Assembly: GCF_004127445.1 (NCBI RefSeq)
Contig: NZ_QEXM01000045.1
Span: 248,001 to 312,000, forward strand
Reading direction: 5' to 3'
Length of the DNA: 64,000 nt
DNA from: Streptomyces alfalfae
GTDB taxonomy: Bacteria; Actinomycetota; Actinomycetes; Streptomycetales; Streptomycetaceae
The notes below the pieces were generated by a model. That model was not told the origin of the DNA, searched no databases, and saw only the letters and a program-made list of their open reading frames with translations. Below, piece by piece: positions 11,401 to 17,878 of this stretch. The stretch's first letter is position 1, and every line of letters begins with the position of its first letter. The translations under genes were made by a program, and so were the position numbers.

Positions 11401-13704
11401 GAGGGCGTCCGCCGTGAGGTCCGCGGGGGTGTTCAGGACCACCGACTGCACGAAGCCGTCGATCGCGTCCGTGGTCTCGCCGAGCCACTGCACGATGGGC
11501 GATCCGCTGACCGGGCCTGTCGCGACGTCGCCGTGGTCGATGGTGGTGACGTCCTCGCGGCTCGCCACCGCCGCGAGGGCGCCGACGACGCCGTGGGTGA
11601 AGATCTGTCGTGCGGTGACGTGGAGACCGGCCTCGCGCAACGCGCTGAGCAGCGAGATCGCCAGGATGCTGTCGCCGCCGAGGGCGAAGAAGTCCTGGTC
11701 GACGCCGACTTCTTCGAGCTGGAGGAGGTCCGCGACCACGGCGCAGACCACGCGTTCGTTGTCGGTGGCCGGGGGCTTGAGCGCGGCCGTCCCGGCGACC
11801 GGCTCGGGCAGGGCGCGGCGGTCAACCTTGCCGTTCGCGGTGAGCGGGAACTCCGGGACGACGACGACGTGGGCGGGCACCATGTACTCGACCATGTGCT
11901 CGGCGGCCCATGCCTTGACCGTGTCCGCCCGCAGGTCCTCGCTGCCGGCGGCGGGGATCACGTAGCCCACGAGGTAGGTGCCGCCGGCCGCGTTCTTCTT
12001 GGCGACGACGCAGGTGTGCCGCACTTCGGGGTGCTCGGCGAGGCCGACCTCGACGTCCTCGATCTCCAGGCGCATGCCGCGGATCTTGATCTGGTTGTCG
12101 GCGCGGCCGAGGAAGTCCAGGGAGCCGTCCGGGGCGAACCGGGCGAGGTCGCCGGTGCGGTAGAGCCGGGAGCCGTCGTCGGCGAAGGGGTTGGCCACGA
12201 ACCGGGAGGCGGTCAGGCCGGGCGCGTTGACGTATCCGCGGCCGAGCAGGAGGCCGCCCACGTACAGCTCGCCGCCGACGCCGACCGGGACCGGGCGCAG
12301 TTCGTCGTCGAGTACGTAGAGCTGCGTGTTGGGGTTGGCCCTGCCGATCGAGGTCGACAGGCGTTCGGCGGTGCCCCGGTAGATGACGTGGGAGACGCCG
12401 ATGGTCGTCTCGGCCGGGCCGTAGCCGTGGTACATCGGTATGTCGAGGCGGGAGCGGAAGCGGTCGTACAGCTCCGAGGTCAGCACCTCGCCGCCGCACC
12501 ACACGTGCCGCAGGCTGTCGAGTGCCCCGGAGTCGCCGGCCATCTCCAGGAGCACGTCGAGCATCGACGAGACGAGGTAGGTGAACGTGACGCGCTGCTC
12601 GGCGATGACGCTGAGCAGGTGGTGCGGGTCGCGCTCGCCGCCGGGCCGCAGGACCACGAGCCTGCCGCCGCTGACCAGGGGCAGGAAGATCTCGTTGATG
12701 GAGATGTCGAAGGAGAGCGGCGCCTTGAACAGCGAGGCGTCGTCGTGGCCGAAGCCGAGGATCTCGTCGACCTGCCAGAGCAGGCGCTCGCTGATCGCCT
12801 TGTGGCGGATCATGGCGCCCTTGGGGCGTCCGGTCGAGCCCGAGGTGAAGATGACGTAGGCGAGGGAGTCGCCGGGGGTGGTGATCCCGGGCGCCTCGGC
12901 GGGCCGGTCGCCGAAGCGCCAGGCGTCGAGGTCGACGGCCACGGCTTCCGGTTCGTCGCCGTCGTGCTCGCCGGAGGCGTTGAGCTGGAGGACGACGCGG
13001 GCGTCCTCGATGACGACGGCGCGGCGGGCGGTGGGCCACTGCGGGTCGAGCGGCACGAAGGCGCAGCCGGCCTGGAGGACGCCGAGGAGCCCGATCACCA
13101 TGTCGGCACAGCGGCCGAGGGAGATGCCGACGACCTGTTCGGCGGTGAGGCCGCGCGCGAGCAGGTGGTGGGCGAGCTGGGCCGAGTGCTCGGCGGCCTG
13201 GCGGTACGTCAGGGACCGGTGCTCGTCGACGATGGCGATGGCGTCGGGCCTGGTCCTCGCCTGCTCGCGGAACATCTCGACGATGGTCGGGCGGTCCCGC
13301 TCGGCGTCGGTGTCGTTCCACCGGGCGAGGGCCGCGAGGCGGTCGGCGGGGCCGAAGGGGCCGATGGTGCCGAGGGGCCTGTCGGGGAAGTCGGCGAGGT
13401 CGTCGAGGGCGAGCTGCGCGTCGGCGAGGTCGACGCCTTCGGGGACGCCGATGCTCAGGCCGTCCGCCGCGACCGGCCAGTCGGCGCTCGTGGCGCCGCC
13501 GTTGTCGGCCCAGGCGAGGACGTCGGCGAAGAGTGTGCCCGGGGCGAGGTCGATGCCCTCGGGCGACAGGCCCGTCGCCCAGTACGACAGACCGATGGCG
13601 CACGCTTCGGCGATGGCCCGGTCGGAGTGGTCACCGGTCCGCCGGCGCACCGCCGCCAGACGCTCGGGGGCAAGCAGTACGAGGCGAGCGCTCGGTTCGG
13701 TCAT
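2464..13704 (-). CDS. cchH: Trimodular non-ribosomal peptide synthetase, coelichelin synthetase
   Basis: About 3746 residues, ordered A-T-E-C-A-T-E-C-A-T. Approximate motif positions: A1 core TSGSTGRPKG ~290; T1 GGDS ~680; E1 HHVVIDG ~855; C2 HHIIADGWS ~1335; A2 TSGSTG ~1790; T2 GGDS ~2190; E2 HHLAVDAVSW ~2405; C3 YHLLLWDGWS ~2810; A3 TSGSTGKPKG ~3290; T3 GGHS ~3700. There is no terminal thioesterase. The pocket residues read DINYWGGIGK, DFWNIGMVHK and DMENLGLINK, the published coelichelin codes for formyl-hydroxyOrn, Thr and hydroxyOrn. Two epimerisation domains imply two D-residues. Coelichelin is a tetrapeptide made by three modules, so module 1 is used twice. I chose the ATG at 13704 because GGAAGGA lies upstream (13-nt gap, somewhat long); an ATG at 13731 has no Shine-Dalgarno. 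Low-complexity inserts occur in E2 and A3. An iron box lies just upstream. Confidence 0.95.
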   Translation of the reverse strand: MTEPSARLVLLAPERLAAVRRRTGDHSDRAIAEACAIGLSYWATGLSPEGIDLAPGTLFADVLAWADNGGATSADWPVAADGLSIGVPEGVDLADAQLALDDLADFPDRPLGTIGPFGPADRLAALARWNDTDAERDRPTIVEMFREQARTRPDAIAIVDEHRSLTYRQAAEHSAQLAHHLLARGLTAEQVVGISLGRCADMVIGLLGVLQAGCAFVPLDPQWPTARRAVVIEDARVVLQLNASGEHDGDEPEAVAVDLDAWRFGDRPAEAPGITTPGDSLAYVIFTSGSTGRPKGAMIRHKAISERLLWQVDEILGFGHDDASLFKAPLSFDISINEIFLPLVSGGRLVVLRPGGERDPHHLLSVIAEQRVTFTYLVSSMLDVLLEMAGDSGALDSLRHVWCGGEVLTSELYDRFRSRLDIPMYHGYGPAETTIGVSHVIYRGTAERLSTSIGRANPNTQLYVLDDELRPVPVGVGGELYVGGLLLGRGYVNAPGLTASRFVANPFADDGSRLYRTGDLARFAPDGSLDFLGRADNQIKIRGMRLEIEDVEVGLAEHPEVRHTCVVAKKNAAGGTYLVGYVIPAAGSEDLRADTVKAWAAEHMVEYMVPAHVVVVPEFPLTANGKVDRRALPEPVAGTAALKPPATDNERVVCAVVADLLQLEEVGVDQDFFALGGDSILAISLLSALREAGLHVTARQIFTHGVVGALAAVASREDVTTIDHGDVATGPVSGSPIVQWLGETTDAIDGFVQSVVLNTPADLTADALDDILAAVVRRHDMLRAELVRGDRWSFVIPSAERATASWQESGLPLDECVALATEGLDPEGGVMLRAVWRRASRELVVVVHHVVIDGVSWRVLMDDLATAWRQVTAGEPIELPQVTTSFRRWTQLLERAAFDADRDHWLRPLPGTDEPLGRRRLTEADTVARERLRTVSVGPEITAALLGEVPAKFHAGVNDVLLTALAVTLARWRRDLGQDQTFAHIELEGHGREGRFVADAAGFEPELSRTVGWFTTLFPVTVDPGAADDFRAPAYLAAALKAVKEDLARVPANGLSYGALRYLHGTATDTSAPQVLFNYLGRFDAGASGEWQLTGPTGQLGEKRDPRMRLPRALEFNAIAEPGADGGEYELVTTVSWPDGMFTDDDITVLGDYFRETLAALAALDQGGHTPSDFPLVPLTQADVDAFDGPALRDILPLTPLQEGLYFHSVFDDESAGAYVEQQLLTLDTPDGEVDADRLATAATRLLTLYPNLAARFVALADGRVVSVLDSGVQAPFTTLDRPGITDDEIRAYAESDRRAGFDLATGPLMRYTLIRAGAGRNVLVQTVHHIIADGWSVPPMLRALLAEYHAPGSVYALRGFPDYVAWLAGRDDEESDRVWAEELAGLPGPSLVAEGHTPSDRFADTAVVPADDVDAAVRAAGVPLSVAVHSAWAVTLGGILRGTDVVFGSTVSGRDADVPGIGDMVGLFINTVPVRARWSAGTTARDLLASVRAHQSAVLPHQHVSLARIGRQAGAGNLFDTLVVFDVAADVADLRTPDADLAVTAIVNEGAPHYPLTLVVERTAEGRPRFNLIYDGELLREPSAQEILRTFAATLTGLLTRQDALVTEVAPEDARRPEPVTRTTLGALFAAAARRDPAATAVTQCALDGTTRSLTYGELAADAAALASVLRAAGVGPGRRVAVAVPRSLEQVVAMVAVVTAGGAYVPLDLAYPDERLEYILGDAAPQVVLVEREQQDRFTGLLAKAGVAARVLVRGEELPEAADETAGPDATWHDPAYVIYTSGSTGRPKGVAVPHSSVVTLLANTRPDMGFGPSDVWVQFHSFSFDFAVWELWGALAHGGELLVPEYGLTRSPVDFHRLVRERGVTVLNQTPSAFYRFTEADRHADGPATSLRRIIFGGEALDLGRLRGWVERHGAASPELVNMYGITETTVHVTHRVLTDDDFAHGDDVSPIGGPIPGLVTYLLDDRLRPVPPGRVGAIYVAGDQVALGYLGRPGLTAGRFVADPFAGDGSRMYHTGDLARRTLDGELEFAGRADDQVQLKGFRIELGEVESAVRELDGVVDVAVTVADSGDHLVAHVVGRTPGDLTAALAAKLPAHMVPGRVLPIDALPLTVNGKLDRKALVARAAEHDLPHGAVSPTGASGAAGATAPAVGESALAALVGVFAEALPGASVDADTDFFAAGGDSIVAISVINRARALGLPIAPRDVFLCRTPRALAERLATSAPAPETPAAVRHREDGPLTPTPIMLRQRELGGTLDRFAQARAVRAPEGAGYADAVRAADAVVAAHPALRLRLRAEHGVWSARTEPADGVTVVRVATATGGGVTAAESGVTSVDALATAGALARAADADVTSADADVTAAANEAAGRLDPKAGDVVAFSWLEASRTLVVTAHHLAVDAVSWLILLDDLATALRGADLAPPTTPYAEYAEALAVRSTQATEGLGEWISTLGAPAPLPSPAPGALRETTAVLAPEVSDRVTRTAPAALGVELTELLCGALRTALTHIQDAPTDLAVDLERHGRVPALDHHDYTRTVGWFTAIAPVRLTPHTDPVAAAREVAERQPDERGHVTYGQLRYLNPQTAPLLTAQPQVLFNYLGRGSESDAPRITGGDQHSPYAVEVNAWTDEATGSLHAEFTLADGVPDEIVEHWLNALEHIADAAETAERTAPVTPLQRGLFFQAQLAGAAGHYVAQSWFTFDRRLDTDALAEAMAHVIARHPVVGAGFATDDDGNPVQLLKAGRRVDVRTLSLTTEAEIDALRARDRDTGFDPAEPPLIRLTVVRMPEGRDGLLLSYHLLLWDGWSREIVLRDLFDAYEAVVAGEPLDASPATPGFEEYARTLAAKDSAASERFWAEHLAGLPGPTLLAGPTPALSDELPDALVHTLSAEQSDLLRDAARTHGVTLNSVLTGAFGLLLGARTGRADAVFGVTVSGREGEGLSDVVGVLLNTVPMWTRARPHDPVGAYLSAVQSARVEAMEHEHLGLGEIQRASGHDTLFDNLFVLQNFLDMDAFAAMNARHGITSVKADDSTHYPYTWVVTPGERLTVKLEHRHGDTASARRLLDDYLRVLDDLASAAGPVGALKGLAPRPEPGERTDVGTDTVVDRFDLAADRDPGRTALVAQGSTMTFAELRDRSRAVAGVLAGRGIGPETTVGLAVPRSLDSIVALFAVLRVGAAYVPLELDHPDERIAAIVADARPEVILTVSGVAPRLAGGVAGVGDSGGAGGVVGAGASGGAGGPVRTYELIELDRPLPDAEPYVTFAPDDPDRLRHPAYTIYTSGSTGKPKGVVTEYAGLTNMLVNHQRRIFEPVLAEHQNRVFRIAHTVSFAFDMSWEELLWLADGHEVHICDEELRRDAPRLVEYCLEHGIDVINVTPTYAQQLVAEGLLDNPARRPALVLLGGEAVTPTLWRRLAETEGTVGYNLYGPTEYTINTLGVGTFECQDPVVGVAIDNTDAYVLDPWLRPLPDGVPGELYVAGIGIARGYLGQPAQTAHRFVACPFGAPGERMYRTGDLVVRRPDGNLMYLGRTDQQVKIRGHRVELGEVEAAFAAHPAVRFVAAVAQPDPQVDGAYRLAAYLVLSPGSGGSGGSGGSGGAGGSDLAAVAAEVGAGLPDFLRPTHYAQVDGIPLTVNGKADTKALPEAKPLGALTTAAERGPETETEELVCEFFAEALDLDDDEVSAVSDFVALGGHSMLAVRLIGLLRREYGPVVTIRDLFTLRTPEAIARHLDDHADTRHPDDEDN
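2898..2951 (-). repeat. Tandem 9-bp repeats coding Ser-Gly-Gly in the third A domain
   Basis: Near-perfect tandem copies of GCCACCAGA (plus strand) code a (SGG)n stretch in the C-terminal subdomain of A3 in cchH, shortly before the TVNGK lysine motif. It reads as a flexible insert grown by replication slippage, not a separate element. Confidence 0.75.
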
Positions 13705-13736
13705 CGAAGACTCAGCGTCCTTCCACAGCATAGAAG

Positions 13737-13765
13737 TTAGGCTAGCCTAACTTAGGATCACCTAA
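13737..13765 (-). promoter_or_regulatory. Overlapping iron boxes (DmdR/IdeR operator) upstream of cchH
   Basis: A perfect 14-bp palindrome TTAGGCTAGCCTAA (13737-13750) overlaps CTAACTTAGGATCACCTAA (13747-13765), which matches the Streptomyces DmdR1 consensus TTAGGTTAGGCTCACCTAA at 15 of 19 positions. It sits 33 bp and more upstream of the cchH start used here, so a metal-loaded repressor would block the NRPS promoter. The overlap could let two dimers bind. Confidence 0.85.
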
Positions 13766-13931
13766 CACCCCTGGTGAGAGCGTGTTCGACCACACCTCAC
13801 CAGACCGACCACACCTCGCAGGCCCGGCCGCCCCCCCGATCGGCTCCGCCTGCCAGGCTCGGCGGTCCTGAACGGTCAGGCCGGCCACCGCTGGGCTCCG
13901 CCCGCCGGGCCCGGCCGGCCGTCCCGCTTCG

Positions 13932-15719
13932 CTAGCTGCCCTCGCGCCAGGCCCGCCACAGCCGGGCGTACCTGCCGCCCAGGGCCACGAGGTCGTCGTG
14001 CGTGCCCTGCTCCACCACGCGGCCCGCGTCGAGGACGGCGATCCGGTCCGCCGCCATCGCCTGCGTCAGACGGTGGGCCACGAACAGCGTGGTCCGTCCC
14101 ACGCACGCGGCGAGCACCGCCCGTTCGAGCTCGGCGGCGCCCTCGCTGCCCGCCTCTGCGGTCGACTCGTCGAGCACCACCACCGGCGCCCGGCCGAGCA
14201 CCAGCCTGGCCAGGGCGATCTGGGCGACCTTGGCGACGTCCAGGCGTTCGCCGCCCTCGCCGACCATGGTGTCCAGGCCCTCGGGCAGCGCCTCGACCCA
14301 GTCCCCGGCGCCGACCGTGCGCAGGGCGTCCATCAGTTCGGCGTCGGTCGCGTCCGGCGCGGCGAGGCGCAGGTCGTCCGCGAGCGGCCCCGAGAACACG
14401 TGCGTCTCCTGGGTCAGGATGCTCACCAGGCCCCGCGCGGCGGCCTCGTCCAGCTCCGCCAGGTCCTGCGACCCGATGCGCACGGAACCGGCCTGCGGGG
14501 TGCCGATGCCCGCGATCAGCGCGGCGAGGGTCGACTTCCCGGCCCCCGTGGCGCCGACCAGGGCGAGCGACCCGCCCGCGGGGATCGTCAGGTCGACGTC
14601 CGTGAGCACCGGCTCATCGGTGTCCGGGTAACTGAACGTCAGCCCCTCGACCGTGACCGGGTACGCCACGGCCTTCGCGGGCTCCACGGACGCGTCGCCC
14701 ACGAGGCGGCCGTCCGCGGACTCGCCGAGCACGCCGACGAGCCGGGTCAGGCTGGCGCCCGACTTCTGCGCCTCGTCGAAGGTGAACATGATGGCGCCCA
14801 GCGGCGTGAACAGCCGGTGGAACATCAGCGGCGCCGCCGACACCTCGCCCAGCGTGGCCGCGTCCGCCTCCAACAGGGCGTATCCCGCCACGAGGATGAG
14901 GACGAGGCCGATGAACTCGGCGCGGTTCTCCCGGCCGACGAACCGCCCGAAGAACCGGAACACCTCGACCCCGAGGTCCCGCACCCGCCAGGACTCCTGG
15001 GTGACCTTCTCGCGGAAGGAATCCTCCAGGCGGTACGCCCGGACGGTGTCGATCCCGTCCAGGCCGCTGATCAGCGCCTGCGCCCGGTCCGCCTGGGCCA
15101 CCCGCTGCTTGCGGTAGAGGGGGGCGGAGCGGGGCAGGTACCAGCGCAGGGCAAGACCGTACGCGGGCAGCGCGGCGGCGCCCGCCAGACCGAGCCGCCA
15201 GTCCAGGCCGAACATGCCGACCGTGGCGATGGCGACGAGCACCCCGGCGGAGAACACCGTGGGGATGGCCGTGCGGATGCCCTTGGACAGGACGGCCACG
15301 TCGTCGCCGACCCGGGAGAGCACGTCCCCCCGGCCGACCTGCTCGATCCGCGCGCTCGGCATCCCGAGCACCGCGCGGACCGCGCCTTCGCGCAGCCGTG
15401 CGAGCAGATCCGCGCCGAGGCGTCCGATCAGATACGTCGACACCGCGGTGGCCGCCGCGCCGAGCAGCGCGGCGGAGACCAGCAGGACGGCGATCGTGAC
15501 CAGGACCGAGCGTGAGTCGCCCTCGACCACCGCGTCGACCACCCGGCCGAGCAGCAGCACGGGGAGCACCTGGAGCGCCGCCCCGGCCACCGTGGTGAGC
15601 ACCGTGGCCGATGACAGCCATGGCATCCGCCGGCAGTGCGCGCCGACCCAGCGGGCCGCCTCGCCCCCGCCCGCCGTGCGCAGGGTCGCCGGGGCGGGGC
15701 GTGTGTCCGTGCTGCTCAC
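13932..15719 (-). CDS. cchG: ABC exporter half with intact Walker motifs but degenerate signature (siderophore export)
   Basis: 595-residue half-transporter with an N-terminal six-helix membrane domain and a C-terminal ATPase. Walker A GATGAGKST (389-397), Walker B VVVLDES with catalytic Glu (513-519) and the H-loop His in VAHR (~549) are intact. Where LSGGQ belongs the sequence is GGERLDVAK (~490-497). This mirrors CchI, which keeps the signature and loses the Walker motifs, so the two should form a heterodimer with one competent and one dead ATP site. The start is GTG at 15719, two bases after the cchF stop, so it is translationally coupled to cchF. Placing a binding-protein gene and an exporter gene together suggests uptake and export parts share one iron-regulated transcript. 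Confidence 0.9.
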   Translation of the reverse strand: MSSTDTRPAPATLRTAGGGEAARWVGAHCRRMPWLSSATVLTTVAGAALQVLPVLLLGRVVDAVVEGDSRSVLVTIAVLLVSAALLGAAATAVSTYLIGRLGADLLARLREGAVRAVLGMPSARIEQVGRGDVLSRVGDDVAVLSKGIRTAIPTVFSAGVLVAIATVGMFGLDWRLGLAGAAALPAYGLALRWYLPRSAPLYRKQRVAQADRAQALISGLDGIDTVRAYRLEDSFREKVTQESWRVRDLGVEVFRFFGRFVGRENRAEFIGLVLILVAGYALLEADAATLGEVSAAPLMFHRLFTPLGAIMFTFDEAQKSGASLTRLVGVLGESADGRLVGDASVEPAKAVAYPVTVEGLTFSYPDTDEPVLTDVDLTIPAGGSLALVGATGAGKSTLAALIAGIGTPQAGSVRIGSQDLAELDEAAARGLVSILTQETHVFSGPLADDLRLAAPDATDAELMDALRTVGAGDWVEALPEGLDTMVGEGGERLDVAKVAQIALARLVLGRAPVVVLDESTAEAGSEGAAELERAVLAACVGRTTLFVAHRLTQAMAADRIAVLDAGRVVEQGTHDDLVALGGRYARLWRAWREGS

Positions 15720-15721
15720 AC

Positions 15722-16774
15722 TCAGTCGACCGACTTCACGAGCTCGTCGATGGCGTACGGCAGGGAGAGCGCGGTGCTCTGGGACATGGCGGCGCCGACC
15801 GCCGGGCCCTCACTGTCGAGCAGGTAGGAGACCTTGTTCTTCTTCACCGCGTCCAGGTTGGCGAAGAGCTTGTCCTTCTTGATCGCCTTCGTGTCCGCGG
15901 CGTCGTTGATGACGATGACGCGGTCGACGTCGATCAGGTCCATGCGCTCGGGCGAGAGTTCGGTGGAGAACTTGCCGCCGGCGACCTTGTCGACCTTCGT
16001 CTGGTACGTGAAGCCCATGCCCGTCAGGAGCCGGCCGCGCACGTCGGTGGAGGTGAACGGGTTCACGGAGTCCTTGTACCAGGACAGCGCCACGGCGGTC
16101 TGGCCCGCGAACTCCGGGTGCGACTTCTTGGCCGCGGCGAGCTTGTCCTCGATGCCCTCGACGAGCTTCTTGCCCTCGTCCTCCTTGCCGAGCGCCTTGG
16201 CGATGTGGACGGTGTTGTCCTGCCAGGGGGCGCTGAACAGCTCCTTCTCGCCCTTGGTGCGGCCGACCGTCGGAGCGATCTTGGAGAGCTTGTCGTAGGC
16301 GGCCTTGTCGATCTCGGAGTAGACCGCGACGATCAGATCGGGCCGCAGGGCGGCGATCTTCTCGTAGTTGGGCCCCGAGTCGCCGTTGGCCATGACGACC
16401 TCGGGCTTGGTGTCGCCCCACTTGTCCTTCACCCAGGGCCACTGGGTGTTGATGTCGGGGGACTTGCCCGCGGGGTTCGGGTACTGGTCGGTCATGCCGA
16501 CCGGCTTGGTGCCGAGCGCGAGGACGGCCTGGTCGTCCGTGTAGCCCACGGTGACGACCCGCTTGGGCGCCTCGGTGACCTTCGTGGTCCCGAACGCGTG
16601 CTCGACGCTGACGGGGAAGGAGCCGCCCGCGGCGGCGGCCGGCGCGCCGTCGCTCTCCTTGTCCGCCGAATCGGAACCGCACCCGGCGAGAAGTCCCACG
16701 CCGAGAGCCGCGGCGGACACGGTCGCCGCCAGTCGCCGCCACGGCTTCGTGAGCGTCGTTCGATCGAGGAGCAT
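15722..16774 (-). CDS. cchF: Ferric-siderophore substrate-binding lipoprotein
   Basis: 350-residue periplasmic-binding-protein-like lipoprotein (FepB/FhuD class, TroA fold). The signal peptide has a twin-Arg-free basic start, then a hydrophobic run ending in the lipobox LLAGC, with Cys near residue 32. The mature part begins with a Ser/Ala-rich linker and contains the family's PKRVVTVGYTDDQAVLALG segment. It should capture the extracellular ferric siderophore and deliver it to the CchC/CchD permeases driven by CchE. The ATG at 16774 has AAGGGA eight bases upstream. First gene of the cchF-cchG transcription unit; an iron box lies about 70 bp upstream. Confidence 0.92.
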   Translation of the reverse strand: MLLDRTTLTKPWRRLAATVSAAALGVGLLAGCGSDSADKESDGAPAAAAGGSFPVSVEHAFGTTKVTEAPKRVVTVGYTDDQAVLALGTKPVGMTDQYPNPAGKSPDINTQWPWVKDKWGDTKPEVVMANGDSGPNYEKIAALRPDLIVAVYSEIDKAAYDKLSKIAPTVGRTKGEKELFSAPWQDNTVHIAKALGKEDEGKKLVEGIEDKLAAAKKSHPEFAGQTAVALSWYKDSVNPFTSTDVRGRLLTGMGFTYQTKVDKVAGGKFSTELSPERMDLIDVDRVIVINDAADTKAIKKDKLFANLDAVKKNKVSYLLDSEGPAVGAAMSQSTALSLPYAIDELVKSVD

Positions 16775-16843
16775 CCGGAATCCCTTGCTTTCGCGCTGAC
16801 CGCTGCGCCCTGTGTAAGGGCAGCCAACCTTAACCCGTCGTTA

Positions 16844-16862
16844 TGAGGTTAGCCTAGCCTTA
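16844..16862 (-). promoter_or_regulatory. Iron box (DmdR/IdeR operator) upstream of cchF
   Basis: Read on the minus strand, TAAGGCTAGGCTAACCTCA matches TTAGGTTAGGCTCACCTAA at 15 of 19 positions. It lies 70-88 bp upstream of the cchF ATG, where a promoter for cchF-cchG is expected. Repression with iron is inferred from the DmdR1 regulon. Confidence 0.8.
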
Positions 16863-16972
16863 CTGCCCCATCGCACGGGCGGGCCGGTCGAGTTGTGCGC
16901 CGCGAACCGTCACGCATCGCCCGGTGACGGTTCCGGACGGCGTCGCAGGGCCGTCGTGATGGGTGTCGAGGG

Positions 16973-17824
16973 TCAGTCAAGTCGCACGTGCGTACGGCCG
17001 ATCGGCACGATGAGGGGCCGGTCGCCCACCGGGTCGTCGACCACCCTGGCGCGCAGCCCGAACGCCTCTTCCAGCAGTTCAGCGGTGATCACGTCGCGCG
17101 GGTGCCCCTGCGCCAGGATCGCCCCGTCGCGCATCACGACGAGGTTGTCGCTGTAGCGCGTGGCGAGGTTGAGGTCGTGCAGGACCATGACGACCGTGCG
17201 GCCCGACTCGTGCAGATCGTCGACCAGGTCGAGCACGTCGATGGCGTGCGCCAGGTCCAGATAGGTCGTCGGCTCGTCGAGGAGCAGCAGGTCGGTGCCC
17301 TGGGCCAGGGTCATCGATATCCAGACGCGCTGGCGCTGGCCGCCGGAGAGCGAGTCGACGGGACGGTCCGCGAGGTCGGCGACCCCGGTCATGGCCAGGG
17401 CCTTCTCCACCACGTCCGCGTCGTCCGACGACCACTGGCGCAGCCAGCTCTGGTGCGGGTGGCGGCCCCTGGCGACCAGGTCGGCCACCGTGAGCCCGTC
17501 CGGCGCCACCGGGGCCTGCGGCAGCAGCCCGAGCTTCTTGGCGACGGTACGGGTCTTGAGCCTGCCGATGTCCTCCCCGTCCAGGACGACCGTGCCCGCG
17601 GTCGGTTTGAGCAGCCTCGTCAGCGTGCGCAACAGGGTCGACTTGCCGCAGCCGTTGGGCCCGATGATCGTGGTGATCACTCCGGGCGGGATCTTCACGT
17701 CGAGGCCGTCGATGACGGTCCGGCCGCCGTATCCGACCGTGACGTCCTCGGCCGCGAGCCGTGCGGCGCCGGCGGCCCCGTCGGCGACTGCGGGTCCGGC
17801 GTCGATGATGTACTGAGCGGCCAC
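16973..17824 (-). CDS. cchE: Ferric-siderophore ABC uptake ATPase
   Basis: 283-residue cytoplasmic ATPase of the FepC/FhuC type. Walker A is GPNGCGKST, the signature LSGGQRQR, Walker B LLLLDEPTTYLD, with the usual H-loop (VLHDLN). It should power import through CchC/CchD. The frame stays open upstream to an ATG at 17875, but that stretch is an iron box and has no ribosome-binding site. I therefore start at GTG 17824, which follows GCAGGGGGG by a short gap. The gene has its own iron box between it and cchD, so it need not depend on the upstream promoter. Confidence 0.92.
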   Translation of the reverse strand: MAAQYIIDAGPAVADGAAGAARLAAEDVTVGYGGRTVIDGLDVKIPPGVITTIIGPNGCGKSTLLRTLTRLLKPTAGTVVLDGEDIGRLKTRTVAKKLGLLPQAPVAPDGLTVADLVARGRHPHQSWLRQWSSDDADVVEKALAMTGVADLADRPVDSLSGGQRQRVWISMTLAQGTDLLLLDEPTTYLDLAHAIDVLDLVDDLHESGRTVVMVLHDLNLATRYSDNLVVMRDGAILAQGHPRDVITAELLEEAFGLRARVVDDPVGDRPLIVPIGRTHVRLD

Positions 17825-17838
17825 GAGCCCCCCTGCAT

Positions 17839-17871
17839 TAGGTATGGCTGTATTAGGTATGGCTAACCTTC
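17839..17871 (-). promoter_or_regulatory. Iron box with tandem half-copy upstream of cchE
   Basis: TTAGGTATGGCTAACCT (17853-17869) resembles the DmdR1 box, and TTAGGTATGGCT also occurs once more 14 bp away (17839-17850), giving an imperfect direct repeat. It lies 15-47 bp upstream of the GTG start and would be wrongly translated if the longer reading frame were used. Confidence 0.72.
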
Positions 17872-17878
17872 GCATTAT

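Noticed and set aside
2377..13740. Very long open frames on the plus strand opposite cchH and cchI
   Set aside because: Antisense frames in high-GC genes stay open by codon bias. Their translations lack domains, and NRPS motifs prove the minus strand codes.
13766..13931. Small gene between cchH and cchG
   Set aside because: About 165 bp of GC-rich sequence after the iron box; no start with a ribosome-binding site or protein-like translation.
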